Assembly: GCF_001652915.1 (NCBI RefSeq)
Contig: NZ_BBQI01000073.1
Span: 62,001 to 126,000, forward strand
Direction of reading: 5' to 3'
DNA: 64,000 bases
DNA from: Cupriavidus sp. D384
GTDB taxonomy: Bacteria; Pseudomonadota; Gammaproteobacteria; Burkholderiales; Burkholderiaceae
In this document: positions 44,271 to 53,518 of the stretch, piece after piece
Numbering within the stretch: the first letter of the stretch is position 1
Layout: every line of letters begins with the position of its first letter
Translations under genes and position numbers: made by a program
Notes under the pieces: model-generated
Database searches by the model: none
What the model saw: the letters and a program-made list of their open reading frames with translations, nothing else
Told to the model about the DNA's origin: nothing

Positions 44271-45941
44271 GTGACCCACGCATTGTTCACCCGCCATCAG
44301 GCCATGCTCGACCAGGCGCTCGACGCCATCGACCAGCGCGGCTACTGGAGCCCGTTTTCCGAAATGCCGAGCCCCAGGGTCTATGGCGAAACGGCGGCCG
44401 ACGACGGCAAGGCCGCGTTCGATGCACGCCTCGGGCAGCCGTTCGCGATCACGCAGCCTGGCACGACCGGCCAGGCTGGCCAGGAAGTTTCGCCCTACGG
44501 CCCGGCGCTTGGCGTGACCTATCCGCGCCCCGACCTGGACGCGCTCTTCGGCGCGATCGAAGCCGCCGCGCCCGCCTGGCGCGAGGCCGGCCCCACGACT
44601 TGGGTGGGCGTGGCACTGGAAATCCTGACCCGCCTGAACCGCCGCAGCTTCGAGATGGCCCACGCGGTCATGCACACCACCGGCCAGCCGTTCATGATGG
44701 CGTTCCAGGCTGGCGGCCCGCACGCACAGGATCGCGGACTGGAAGCCGTGGCCTATGCCTGGCAGGCGATGCGCGGCATCCCGGCCCGCGCCACCTGGGA
44801 AAAGCCGCAGGGCAAGAACCCGCCGTTGCGCATGGAGAAGACCTTCACGGTCGTGCCGCGCGGCATCGGCCTGGTCATCGGCTGCTGCACGTTCCCCACC
44901 TGGAACGGCTATCCGGGCCTGTTCGCCAGCCTGGCTACCGGCAATCCGGTGGTGGTCAAGCCGCATCCGGGCGCCATCCTGCCGCTGGCGATCACGGTGC
45001 AGATCGCCCGTGAAGTGCTGGCCGAAGCCGGCTTCAGCCCCGACATCGTCACGCTGGTCGCCAACAACCCGGACGAGCGCATGGCGTCCACGCTGGCGCT
45101 GCGCCCCGAGGTGCGGCTGATCGATTTCACGGGCAGCACGGCCAATGGCGAATGGCTCGAACGCAATGCCCATCAGGCGCTGGTCTACACCGAAAAGGCC
45201 GGGGTCAACCAGGTGGTCATCGATTCGACCGACGATCTGAAGGGCATGGTGCGCAATCTGGCCCTGTCGCTGGCGCTGTACTCGGGCCAGATGTGTACCG
45301 CGCCGCAAAACCTCTACATCCCGCGCGACGGCATCGATACGCCGGAGGGCCATGTCACGTTTGACGGCGTGGTCGCCGCACTGGGCGAGGCGCTGCAGAA
45401 GCTGACCGCCGATCCGGCCAAGGCCGTGGAGATCCTGGGCGCAATCCAGAACGACGGCGTGGCCCAGCGTATCGAGGCATCGCGCGCACTGGGCAAGGTC
45501 GTGCTGGACAGCCAGACCATCACCCATCCGCAGTTCCCCGAGGCACGCGTGCGCACGCCGCTACTGCTCAAGGTGGATGTGCGCGACGAAGACAAATTCA
45601 CGCAGGAACTGTTCGGCCCCATCGCCTTCGTGATCGCCACCGACAGCACCGACCAGGCGATTGCCGTCGCGCGGCGCATTGCGAAGCAGCACGGCGCGCT
45701 GACGCTGTCGGGCTACAGCACGCAGCGCAACGTGGAATCGCAACTCGAAGACGCCGCGCTGGACGCGGGCGTGGCGCTGTCGCTGAACCTGACCGGCCCC
45801 GTGCTCGTCAACCAGTCGGCCGCCTTCAGCGACTTCCACGGCACCGGCGCCAATCCGGCCGCCAATGCCGCGCTGGCCGACACGGCGTTCGTCGCCAACC
45901 GCTTCCGGGTAATTCAGGCTCGCCGCCATCTGAAAGACTGA
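44271..45941 (+). CDS. paaN: Phenylacetate degradation protein PaaN, aldehyde-dehydrogenase form
   Basis: 556 residues from a GTG start with GGAG upstream: VTHALFTRHQAMLDQALDAID. Aldehyde dehydrogenase fold with RLIDFTGSTANGEWLE, VYTEKAGVNQVVID and the catalytic-cysteine region LYSGQMCTAPQNLYIP. There is no C-terminal MaoC-type hydratase domain, unlike the bifunctional E. coli PaaZ. It probably oxidises the ring-opened semialdehyde; the ring-opening hydrolase must be encoded elsewhere. Confidence 0.9.
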   Translation: MTHALFTRHQAMLDQALDAIDQRGYWSPFSEMPSPRVYGETAADDGKAAFDARLGQPFAITQPGTTGQAGQEVSPYGPALGVTYPRPDLDALFGAIEAAAPAWREAGPTTWVGVALEILTRLNRRSFEMAHAVMHTTGQPFMMAFQAGGPHAQDRGLEAVAYAWQAMRGIPARATWEKPQGKNPPLRMEKTFTVVPRGIGLVIGCCTFPTWNGYPGLFASLATGNPVVVKPHPGAILPLAITVQIAREVLAEAGFSPDIVTLVANNPDERMASTLALRPEVRLIDFTGSTANGEWLERNAHQALVYTEKAGVNQVVIDSTDDLKGMVRNLALSLALYSGQMCTAPQNLYIPRDGIDTPEGHVTFDGVVAALGEALQKLTADPAKAVEILGAIQNDGVAQRIEASRALGKVVLDSQTITHPQFPEARVRTPLLLKVDVRDEDKFTQELFGPIAFVIATDSTDQAIAVARRIAKQHGALTLSGYSTQRNVESQLEDAALDAGVALSLNLTGPVLVNQSAAFSDFHGTGANPAANAALADTAFVANRFRVIQARRHLKD

Positions 45942-45998
45942 ACCCCACGGCTTACGCCATCCCCACGATTCGCCCGACATACCCTGGAGGAGACACCC

Positions 45999-47357
45999 AT
46001 GGTCCAGCGCGCCCCCCAAACCGACCTGCTCGATCCGATCGAGCATGCCAGCCGAGACGAACTCCAGGCACTGCAGCTGCAGCGCCTGAAATGGACGCTG
46101 CAACACGCTTACGACAACGTGCCGCACTACCGCCAGGCATTCGATGCTGCCGGTGTGCATCCCGGCGACCTGCGCCAGCTGTCCGACCTGTCGAAGTTTC
46201 CGTTCACCACCAAGAAGGAACTGCGCGACAACTATCCGTTCGGCATGTTTGCCGTGCCGCGCGAGCAGGTGGTGCGCGTCCACGCGTCGAGCGGCACCAC
46301 CGGCCAGCCGACCGTGGTGGGCTATACCGCCAACGATATCGACACCTGGGCGACACTGGTGGCGCGCTCGATCCGCGCCGCTGGCGGCCGTCGTGGCGAC
46401 CTGGTGCAGGTCTGCTACGGCTACGGGTTGTTCACCGGCGGGCTGGGGGCCCACTACGGCGCCGAGAAGCTGGGCTGCACCGTGATCCCGATGTCGGGCG
46501 GACAGACCGAGAAGCAGGTGCAGCTGATCCGCGACTTCAAGCCGCGCATCATCATGGTCACGCCGTCGTACATGCTGAACCTGATCGACGAAATGGCGCG
46601 CCAGGGCATGTCGCCGGCCGACAGCTCGCTGGAGATCGGCATCTTCGGCGCCGAGCCATGGACCGACGCCATGCGCCAGGAGATCGAGACACGCGCCGGC
46701 ATCGACGCCGTGGACATCTACGGCCTGTCCGAGGTCATGGGCCCCGGTGTGGCCTGCGAGTGCATCGAGAGCAAGGACGGCCCGGTCATCTGGGAAGACC
46801 ATTTCTACGCCGAGATCATCGACCCCGTGACCGGCGAAGTGCTGCCCGATGGCTCGGAGGGCGAACTCGTCTTCACGTCGCTGACCAAGGAGGCGCTGCC
46901 CGTGATCCGCTACCGCACGCGCGACCTGACGCGCCTGCTGCCGCCCACGTCGCGCGCCATGCGCCGCATCGGCAAGATCACCGGGCGTTCGGACGACATG
47001 CTGATCATCCGGGGCGTGAACGTGTTTCCGTCGCAGATCGAGGAACTGATCCTCAAGCAGCCCGAACTGGCACCGCACTACCAGCTGACCGTCACCCGCG
47101 ACGGCCACCTCGACCGCCTGGCCGTGGCGGTTGAAGTGCGCCCCGAGGTCACGCATCGCCTGTCCGATGCCGACCGCGAGGCCCTGGGCGCCAGGCTGCG
47201 CGATGCGATCAAGACCAACGTCGGCATCACCACCCGCGTGGACGCCGTGCCGGCCGACCGCCTGGAGCGGACCTCCACCGGCAAGGCCCGGCGCGTGCTG
47301 GACCTGCGCACCGCCACAGCACCGGCCGCGCCGGAAGCGGTTCGCGCCGCCGCCTGA
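45999..47357 (+). CDS. paaK: Phenylacetate--CoA ligase
   Basis: 452 residues starting MVQRAPQTDLLDPIEHASRDE, with GGAGGAGA before the ATG. Adenylate-forming enzyme with the P-loop VHASSGTTGQPTVVGY, YGLSEVMGPGVACEC and the hinge region IGKITGRSDDMLIIRGVNVFPSQIE. It activates phenylacetate to phenylacetyl-CoA, the first step. The last 20 or so residues are alanine- and proline-rich. Confidence 0.96.
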   Translation: MVQRAPQTDLLDPIEHASRDELQALQLQRLKWTLQHAYDNVPHYRQAFDAAGVHPGDLRQLSDLSKFPFTTKKELRDNYPFGMFAVPREQVVRVHASSGTTGQPTVVGYTANDIDTWATLVARSIRAAGGRRGDLVQVCYGYGLFTGGLGAHYGAEKLGCTVIPMSGGQTEKQVQLIRDFKPRIIMVTPSYMLNLIDEMARQGMSPADSSLEIGIFGAEPWTDAMRQEIETRAGIDAVDIYGLSEVMGPGVACECIESKDGPVIWEDHFYAEIIDPVTGEVLPDGSEGELVFTSLTKEALPVIRYRTRDLTRLLPPTSRAMRRIGKITGRSDDMLIIRGVNVFPSQIEELILKQPELAPHYQLTVTRDGHLDRLAVAVEVRPEVTHRLSDADREALGARLRDAIKTNVGITTRVDAVPADRLERTSTGKARRVLDLRTATAPAAPEAVRAAA

Positions 47358-47469
47358 CGCGCTTCCCCCCGATTACTCCTCGCCGTCGCCGCCCGCCACT
47401 CTCGCGGGCGGCAGGCCGCAACGCCTCGTCAGAAGGCCTGCCGGCCACGCTTCGCCATTGGAGACAACC

Positions 47470-47778
47470 ATGACCGAACGGCAATTCGCCTCTATCACCC
47501 AACACCCCGACTTCCAGTCGCTGACCCGCCGCCGCGCACGCCTGGGCTGGTCGCTGACCGCGCTGATGCTGGCCGTCTATTTCGGCTTTATCGGCCTGCT
47601 GGCCTTCTACCCCGCACTGCTGGTGGCGCCGATCCGCGGCGGCACGCTGACCACGGGCATCGTCGCCGGTGCCGGCGTGATCGTGGTGGCGTTCGCGCTG
47701 ACCGCCATCTATGTGCGCAAGGCCAACCGCGAGTTCGACGGCCTGAACGCCCGCATCCTGAAGGAGTGCGCAGCATGA
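47470..47778 (+). CDS. DUF485 small membrane protein (YjcH-like)
   Basis: 102 residues starting [29 protein letters not shown] (first part shown as its hallmark), with two spans ([20 protein letters not shown] and [21 protein letters not shown]). DUF485 proteins are regularly encoded just before acetate-type solute symporters. ATGA overlap with the next gene shows coupling. Function in the transporter is not established. Confidence 0.9.
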   Translation: MTERQFASITQHPDFQSLTRRRARLGWSLTALMLAVYFGFIGLLAFYPALLVAPIRGGTLTTGIVAGAGVIVVAFALTAIYVRKANREFDGLNARILKECAA

Positions 47779-49445
47779 AGCGACCTGCCAACCTTGCGTC
47801 TGCCCTTGCCGCCCTCATTGCATTTGGCGCGGCCAGCGCCCACGCGGGCCCGCCCGTCGACGGCAACGTGGCCCAGCAGCCGATGAACTGGCATGCCATC
47901 GGCATGTTCGTGGTGTTCGTGCTGTTCACGCTGGTCATCACGCGCTGGGCGGCCCGCCGTACGCGCACGGCATCGGACTTCTACGCGGCCGGTGGCGGGC
48001 TCACCGGCTTCCAGAACGGCCTGGCCATTGCCGGCGACATGGTGTCTGCCGCATCGTTCCTGGGCATCTCGGCCATGATGTTCGACAAGGGCTTCGACGG
48101 CCTGATCTACGCGCTGGGCGTGGTGGCCGGCTGGCCGATCATCCTGTTCGTGGTGGCCGAGCGGCTGCGCAACCTGGGCCGCTACACGTTTGCCGATGTG
48201 GTGGCGTACCGCCTGTCGCAAAAGCCGGTGCGTATCACGGCCGCGTTCGGCACGCTGACCGTGTCGATCATGTACCTGGTGGCCCAGATGGTGGGCGCCG
48301 GCAAGCTGATCCAGCTGCTGTTCGGCACCAGCTACCTGTCCGCCGTGCTGGTGGTAGGCGTGCTGATGGTGCTGTACGTGATGTTCGGGGGCATGCTCGC
48401 CACCACCTGGGTACAGATCATCAAGGCCATCCTGCTGCTGGGCGGCACGACGTTCATGGCCTACGAGGTGCTGGCGCAATTCGGCTTCAGCCTCGATGCG
48501 CTGTTTGCCGCCGCCGTCCAGGCCCATCCGAAGGGCCAGTCGATCATGGCGCCTGGCGGGCTGGTGGCAAATCCGGTGGAGGCCATATCGCTGGGCGTGG
48601 GGATGATATTCGGCACGGCGGGCCTGCCCCATATCCTGATGCGCTTCTTTACCGTGGCCGATGCCCGCGAGGCCCGCAAGTCGGTCTGCTATGCCACCGG
48701 TTTTATCGGCTACTTCTACCTGCTGATCCTGGTCGTCGGCTTCGGGGCCATCGTGCTGGTGGGCAACAACCCCGCCTTCCGCGACGCTGCCGGGCAGCTG
48801 GTCGGCGGCAGCAACATGGTGGCCGTGCACCTGGCGCAAGCCGTGGGCGGCAGCATGTTCCTGGGCTTTATCTCGGCCGTGGCCTTCGCCACCATCCTGG
48901 CCGTCGTGGCGGGGCTTGCGCTGTCGGGCGCATCGGCCGTGTCGCACGACCTGTATGCCACGGTGATCCGCAAGGGCCGCGCCACCGAGGCCGAGGAAAT
49001 CCGCGTGTCGCGCTTTGCCACGCTGGGCATCGGCGTGGTGGCGATCCTGCTCGGCCTGCTGTTCGAAAAGCAGAACATCGCCTTCCTGTCCGGCCTGGTG
49101 CTGGCCATCGCGGCTTCGGTCAACTTCCCGGTGCTGTTCCTGTCGATGTTCTGGAAGGGCCTGACCACGCGCGGCGCGGTGGGCGGCAGCGTGGTGGGCC
49201 TGGTGTCTGCCATTGCACTGCTGGTGCTGGGCCCGACCGTCTGGGTGGGCATCCTCAAGCATGGGCAGCCGATCTTCCCGTACGCCAATCCGGCGCTGTT
49301 CTCGATGACCCTGGCCTTTGGCGCCGCGTGGCTGCTGTCGGTGCTGGATCGTTCGGAAGCGGCTGCGGGCGAGCGGCAGGCCTACCTGCCCCAGTACGTG
49401 CGGTCCATGACGGGCCTGGGGGCGGCATCGGCCAGCCGGCACTGA
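47775..49445 (+). CDS. Sodium:solute symporter, ActP/PaaL type
   Basis: 556 residues starting [21 protein letters not shown], with a cleavable-looking signal peptide as in ActP, then about 13 spans. Family markers are [30 protein letters not shown] and [19 protein letters not shown]. The SSS family includes acetate permease ActP and the phenylacetate permease PaaL of pseudomonads. Position directly after paaK favours phenylacetate as the substrate; acetate is the alternative. Confidence 0.88.
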   Translation: MKRPANLASALAALIAFGAASAHAGPPVDGNVAQQPMNWHAIGMFVVFVLFTLVITRWAARRTRTASDFYAAGGGLTGFQNGLAIAGDMVSAASFLGISAMMFDKGFDGLIYALGVVAGWPIILFVVAERLRNLGRYTFADVVAYRLSQKPVRITAAFGTLTVSIMYLVAQMVGAGKLIQLLFGTSYLSAVLVVGVLMVLYVMFGGMLATTWVQIIKAILLLGGTTFMAYEVLAQFGFSLDALFAAAVQAHPKGQSIMAPGGLVANPVEAISLGVGMIFGTAGLPHILMRFFTVADAREARKSVCYATGFIGYFYLLILVVGFGAIVLVGNNPAFRDAAGQLVGGSNMVAVHLAQAVGGSMFLGFISAVAFATILAVVAGLALSGASAVSHDLYATVIRKGRATEAEEIRVSRFATLGIGVVAILLGLLFEKQNIAFLSGLVLAIAASVNFPVLFLSMFWKGLTTRGAVGGSVVGLVSAIALLVLGPTVWVGILKHGQPIFPYANPALFSMTLAFGAAWLLSVLDRSEAAAGERQAYLPQYVRSMTGLGAASASRH

Positions 49446-49593
49446 GGGTGGCCGGCATCGAGGGCGGATCGGGCAACGCCATCGCCATCGAAATGATCCT
49501 GCCAAGTTAGAATGGCCGCCAGCGTGGCAGCCGGGCCGGCAACGGCTGGCCTGCCACACCGCCCATTCCCTTGTCGCACGGACCATTGCCAGC

Positions 49594-50910
49594 ATGTCGA
49601 CCTCGCAGATCAGCTTTGAAGAGGCCATTCGTACCGCCGGTGTCGGAAAATTCCAGTACCGGCTCTTCGTGATCTTCGGGCTGGTGTGGATGGCCGATGC
49701 GATGCAGGTGCTGTCCATCGGCTTCAGTGCCCCGTCGATTGCCAGCACATTCGGCGTGCCGGTGCCGCAAGCGCTGCAGACCGGCACCACGTTCTTTGTC
49801 GGCATGCTGCTCGGGGCGTTCTGCTTCGGGCGTATCGCCGACCGTATCGGCCGGCGGCCGGCGCTCATGCTGGCCGTGGTCATCGATGCGGCCTGCGGCG
49901 TGGCTTCCGCGTTTGCGCCGAGCCTGGGCTGGCTGATGGTGCTGCGCTTGCTGACCGGCATCGGCGTGGGTGGCACGCTGCCGGTCGACTACACGATGCT
50001 GGCCGAATTCCTGCCGCGCGACCGTCGCGGCCGCTGGCTGGTGCTGCTGGAATCGTTCTGGGCGCTCGGCACCATCTGCCTGGCCCTGCTGGCGCTGGCC
50101 GCCGCAGCCCATGGCGACGACGCCTGGCGCATCATCTTCTTCGTGACCGGCATCCCCGCGCTGGTGGGCCTGATCCCGCGCATGTATGTGCCGGAATCAC
50201 CGCTGTTCCTGAACCGGAACGGCAAGTCCGAACAGGCGCGCCAGGTGCTGGAACGCGTGGCCCAGACCAACGGCAGGCAGGTCACCATTCCCGCGCTGCA
50301 ATCCGAGCGCACCGAGCGGCAATCGGTCTTCACGCTGTTCACGGCCACCTTCCGGCGCCGCACCGTGGCCCTGTTCGCCGCATGGTTGCTGATCTCGGTG
50401 GCCTACTACGCGGTGTTCGTCTACCTGCCCATCCGCCTGAGCGGCGCCGGCTTTGCCTTCATGCGCGGCCAGGCCTTTCTGGTGATCCTGGCCCTGGTGC
50501 AACTGCCTGGCTACGCGCTGGCGGCCTATGGCGTGGAGCGATGGGGCCGCAAGCCGACGCTGATCGGCTTCCTGCTGCTCAGCGCCGTGGGCAGCATGCT
50601 GTACAGCCTGGGCACCGCGCCCGTGGTGGTGGTTGGATCCACGCTGCTGATGAGCTTTGCGCTGCTGGGCACCTGGGGTGCGCTGTACGCCTTCACGCCC
50701 GAGGTCTATCCCACCAACCTGCGCGCCACGGGCATGGGTACGGCTGGCGCCGTGGCCCGCTTCGGCGGCCTGTTCGCCCCGGCCGTCATCGCGCCGGTCA
50801 TGTCCACACATTTCACGCTGGCCCTGGCGATGATCTCGGCCATGCTCGCCACGGCTGCGCTGGCGGTCGGCGCGGTCAACGTCGAGTCGCGGAATCGCGC
50901 GCTGGACTGA
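49594..50910 (+). CDS. MFS transporter, aromatic-acid/sugar-porter type
   Basis: 438 residues, twelve spans, with the MFS signature GRIADRIGRRPALML between spans 2 and 3 and RLLTGIGVGGTLPVDYTMLAEFLPRDRRGR around spans 4-5. This is the pattern of the SV2/AAHS branch that imports aromatic or heterocyclic acids. Separated by 148 bases from the paa permease with no shared signals, so it may be independent. Converges with the lipocalin gene. Confidence 0.82.
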   Translation: MSTSQISFEEAIRTAGVGKFQYRLFVIFGLVWMADAMQVLSIGFSAPSIASTFGVPVPQALQTGTTFFVGMLLGAFCFGRIADRIGRRPALMLAVVIDAACGVASAFAPSLGWLMVLRLLTGIGVGGTLPVDYTMLAEFLPRDRRGRWLVLLESFWALGTICLALLALAAAAHGDDAWRIIFFVTGIPALVGLIPRMYVPESPLFLNRNGKSEQARQVLERVAQTNGRQVTIPALQSERTERQSVFTLFTATFRRRTVALFAAWLLISVAYYAVFVYLPIRLSGAGFAFMRGQAFLVILALVQLPGYALAAYGVERWGRKPTLIGFLLLSAVGSMLYSLGTAPVVVVGSTLLMSFALLGTWGALYAFTPEVYPTNLRATGMGTAGAVARFGGLFAPAVIAPVMSTHFTLALAMISAMLATAALAVGAVNVESRNRALD

Positions 50911-50977
50911 GCCGCATTGGTCTGTTCGCGCGCTATTTGACTTGACGGCCCTTTGCCGCCCGCGCGGGCACGGCTGG

Positions 50978-51541
50978 TCAGTGCATCGTCTCGCGCAGCA
51001 GCGCGGTGTCGTAGCCCAACGCTGCCACGCGGGCAATCAGCGACGTCGCCAGCGCGCGCGGCGGCCGGGCGTCGCGGGTCAGTATCCACAGGAAGCGGCC
51101 CGACGGCTCGCCGACGATCGACCACGTGTAGTCGTCGGCATGGTCCAGCACCCAGTAGTCGCCGAAGAAGAACGGGCCGAAAAACGACACTTCCAGCTTG
51201 GCCCCGCCACTGTCCGGCACCACGCGGGCGCGGCCTTCCGATGTGCGTGTGCCGCCATCGGCGCCGCCCTCGTGGCAGGTGTTGCGCACCGAGATCAGGC
51301 CGTCGTCGCGTAGCGCATACTCGGCGGTCACGCCTTCGCAACCGCGCTCGAAGCCGTTCTCGTAGCGGGCGAATTCGTACCATTTGCCAAGGTAGCGATC
51401 CAGGTCCACAAGCCTGGCCGGTTCCGGGACTTCGGCATTGCCGCGCCTGCCGCCGGAGAACTTGCCATATGCCCGGGCGGCCAGCGCCGCACCGGCCAGG
51501 GCGATTCCTGCCGCTGCCAGCGGCGCGAGGGATCGTTTCAC
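50978..51541 (-). CDS. Lipocalin family protein (Blc-like)
   Basis: 187 residues. N-terminal signal or anchor (LAPLAAAGIALAGAALAARA) without the lipobox cysteine usual for bacterial lipocalins. The lipocalin motifs are LGKWYEFARYENGFERGCEG (motif 1), GDYWVLDHADDYTWSIVGEP (motif 2) and ILTRDARP (motif 3). Probably binds lipids or hydrophobic compounds in the envelope. The missing lipobox suggests it is soluble periplasmic or held by its N-terminal helix. Confidence 0.88.
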   Translation of the reverse strand: MKRSLAPLAAAGIALAGAALAARAYGKFSGGRRGNAEVPEPARLVDLDRYLGKWYEFARYENGFERGCEGVTAEYALRDDGLISVRNTCHEGGADGGTRTSEGRARVVPDSGGAKLEVSFFGPFFFGDYWVLDHADDYTWSIVGEPSGRFLWILTRDARPPRALATSLIARVAALGYDTALLRETMH

Positions 51542-51717
51542 AAGGCACCTCCATCGAATCGGTAAGGATCGAACTGGCTCGATCCTCCGGCCGATTGTGA
51601 AGCGCCCATGCCGCGCGCCGGAATCGGATGGATGCCGACACGCGCTGTGGGACGGCGCCGACGAAAGCCGGCGCGGCGTTCATGTCACCCGCACGTCACC
51701 CTCCGTTCCCGGGCAAG

Positions 51718-52425
51718 CTATACCGGCAGCCCCTTCGCGCGCAGCGTCGCATCGAAGCGCTCGGGGTCGGAGGTGCCCGCAGCATTGTCGGCGCGGATCT
51801 TTGCCTCCTTCGCCAGGTGCGCCTTGCAGCGCTCCAGCACCAGCGCGGCCTCGGCGGCCGGCACGGCGATCACGCCATCCGCATCGCCAACGATCAGGTC
51901 GCCCGGCATGACCGCCAGCCCGGCGCACGACACCGGCACGTTGATCTCGCCGGGGCCATCCTTGCTGGGCCCGCGATGGGTGTGGCCGCGCGCGAAGATC
52001 GGCATGCCGTCCTCGGCCCACTCGCACAGGTCGCGGATCGCGCCGTCGATCACCAGGCCGCCAAGCTGCTTCGCCACGCACGTGGTGCGCATCAGCCCGC
52101 CAACCAGCGCCTGCGTGACATCGCCGCCGCCGTCGATGACCAGCACATCGCCCGGCTGCACCATCATCAGCGCCTTGTGGATCATCAGGTTGTCGCCGGG
52201 GCGCACGCGCACCGTCACGGCCGGGCCGCACAGCACGGTTTCCAGGCGGCGATGGTACTGGCGCAGGCCCACCGTGCCGATATTGCGGCTCATCGAATCG
52301 CCAATGGCAGCCACCGGCATGTCACGAAAGGCGGCCACCACGGCGGCGGCAGGCCCTTCGGCACGCGGGTGGATGCGATAGCCGGGGGGCCACTGGGCTG
52401 CGGCGGCGGCGTCGGATTGACTCAT
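51718..52425 (-). CDS. RraA-like aldolase/decarboxylase family protein
   Basis: 235 residues starting MSQSDAAAAAQWPPGYRIHPR. The RraA/HMG-aldolase fold is clear: VTVRVRPGDNLMIHKAL, GDVLVIDGGGDVTQALVGGLM, GLVIDGAIRDLCEW and PGDLIVGDADGVIAVP. Related enzymes split 4-hydroxy-4-methyl-2-oxoglutarate or decarboxylate oxaloacetate; the same fold also inhibits RNase E. Context with a hydroxyacid dehydrogenase and a Bug receptor favours a catabolic aldolase. A tandem octamer array lies 36 bases upstream. Confidence 0.85.
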   Translation of the reverse strand: MSQSDAAAAAQWPPGYRIHPRAEGPAAAVVAAFRDMPVAAIGDSMSRNIGTVGLRQYHRRLETVLCGPAVTVRVRPGDNLMIHKALMMVQPGDVLVIDGGGDVTQALVGGLMRTTCVAKQLGGLVIDGAIRDLCEWAEDGMPIFARGHTHRGPSKDGPGEINVPVSCAGLAVMPGDLIVGDADGVIAVPAAEAALVLERCKAHLAKEAKIRADNAAGTSDPERFDATLRAKGLPV

Positions 52426-52461
52426 GACTGTCTCCTGGATCGGGAATGGAATTGGGGAAAC

Positions 52462-52531
52462 CTGGAAATCTGGAAATCTGGAAATCTGGAAATCTGGAAA
52501 GCGGGAAAGCGGGAAATCGGGAAAGCGGAAA
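52462..52531. repeat. Tandem octanucleotide array
   Basis: About nine consecutive 8-base units: CTGGAAAT four times, CTGGAAAG, then CGGGAAAG, CGGGAAAT, CGGGAAAG and a truncated unit. It fills most of the 106-base gap between the dehydrogenase stop and the RraA-like start. The first units are identical, the later ones have drifted, as expected for slippage-prone repeats. Confidence 0.85.
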
Positions 52532-53503
52532 TCAGGAAAAGACCTGCGGATTGACGCATGCGGCGCGGTCCACGGGCTGGCCGTCGAGCCAGCCCAGCAC
52601 ATTGCGCGCGGCGCCGCTGGCCATCGCGGCCAACGCAGCCGGCGTGGACCCGCCAACGTGCGGGGTCAGCACCACATTCTTCAGCGCCGCCAGCGGGCTG
52701 TCCGCCGGCAATGGCTCGATAGCCATGGTATCGAGCCCGGCTGCGAACAGGCGTCCGTCCTGCAGCGCGGCCACCAGCGCAGCTTCATCCACTACCTCGC
52801 CACGTGCGGTATTGACCAGGATGGCGCCCTTCGGCATCAGGCTGAACTGCTCGGCGCCCAGCATATTGCGCGTGTGCGGGTTTAACGGGACATGCAGGCT
52901 CAGCACGTCGGCCTGCGGCAGCAGGTCGGCGACGGAAGACACCAGCTCCACGCCTTCGACGGGAGTCTGGCGGCCGGTCAGCGCCGGGTCGAACGCCACC
53001 ACGCGCATGCCCAGCGCCAGGCAGACGCGGGCCACGCGCTGGCCGATCTGACCAAACCCGACCAGGCCCAGCGTCTTGCCGCACAACTCGACACCATCCT
53101 GCGCGCGCGACCACCGGCCGCCGTGCAGTTCGGCATCCATCCAGCCGATGCGCCGTGCCGCCGCGAACATCAGGCCCAGCGTCATCTCGGCCACGGACTG
53201 CGCGTTGGCACCCGGCGTGACGTAGACCGGAATGCCGCGCTGCGTGGCGGCCTGCACATCAATATTGCTGACGCCCACGCCGTGCTTGGAGATCACCTTG
53301 AGCGTGGGACACGACGCAATGGCCTGGGCCGACAACGCCACCGTGCGCGAGATCACGGCGTCAACCGGCTCGCTTGCCATGATGCGCTCGACCTCCTGCG
53401 CATCGTCAGGCGACGACAGGTAGATCACGCGCGCACCGGCCCGGTCCAGCCATTGCACGCCAGCGGCAGCAAGCCGGGGCGCGGTCACAAATACGGTATG
53501 CAT
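52532..53503 (-). CDS. D-isomer specific 2-hydroxyacid dehydrogenase
   Basis: 323 residues from MHTVFVTAPRLAAAG; an ATG two codons earlier has the weaker spacing. NAD-binding motif LGLVGFGQIGQRVARV and catalytic residues in VNTARGEVVDEAALVAAL (Arg), LDTMAIEP (Glu) and TPHVGGSTPAAL (His) match phosphoglycerate or hydroxypyruvate dehydrogenase-like enzymes. Lies between the Bug receptor and the RraA-like gene in one operon, so it probably oxidises a hydroxy acid imported or sensed by that system. Confidence 0.9.
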   Translation of the reverse strand: MHTVFVTAPRLAAAGVQWLDRAGARVIYLSSPDDAQEVERIMASEPVDAVISRTVALSAQAIASCPTLKVISKHGVGVSNIDVQAATQRGIPVYVTPGANAQSVAEMTLGLMFAAARRIGWMDAELHGGRWSRAQDGVELCGKTLGLVGFGQIGQRVARVCLALGMRVVAFDPALTGRQTPVEGVELVSSVADLLPQADVLSLHVPLNPHTRNMLGAEQFSLMPKGAILVNTARGEVVDEAALVAALQDGRLFAAGLDTMAIEPLPADSPLAALKNVVLTPHVGGSTPAALAAMASGAARNVLGWLDGQPVDRAACVNPQVFS

Positions 53504-53518
53504 GGTCATTCTCTGAAT

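Noticed and set aside
47709-49976. 755-codon open frame on the minus strand
   Set aside because: Opposite the DUF485/symporter and MFS genes, low-complexity His/Gln/Ala-rich composition, no recognisable family.
52424-52558. Open frame translating the octamer array into a KSGNLEIW-like repeat protein
   Set aside because: The repeated peptide arises only because three 8-base units restore the frame; no ribosome site and no continuation into a domain.
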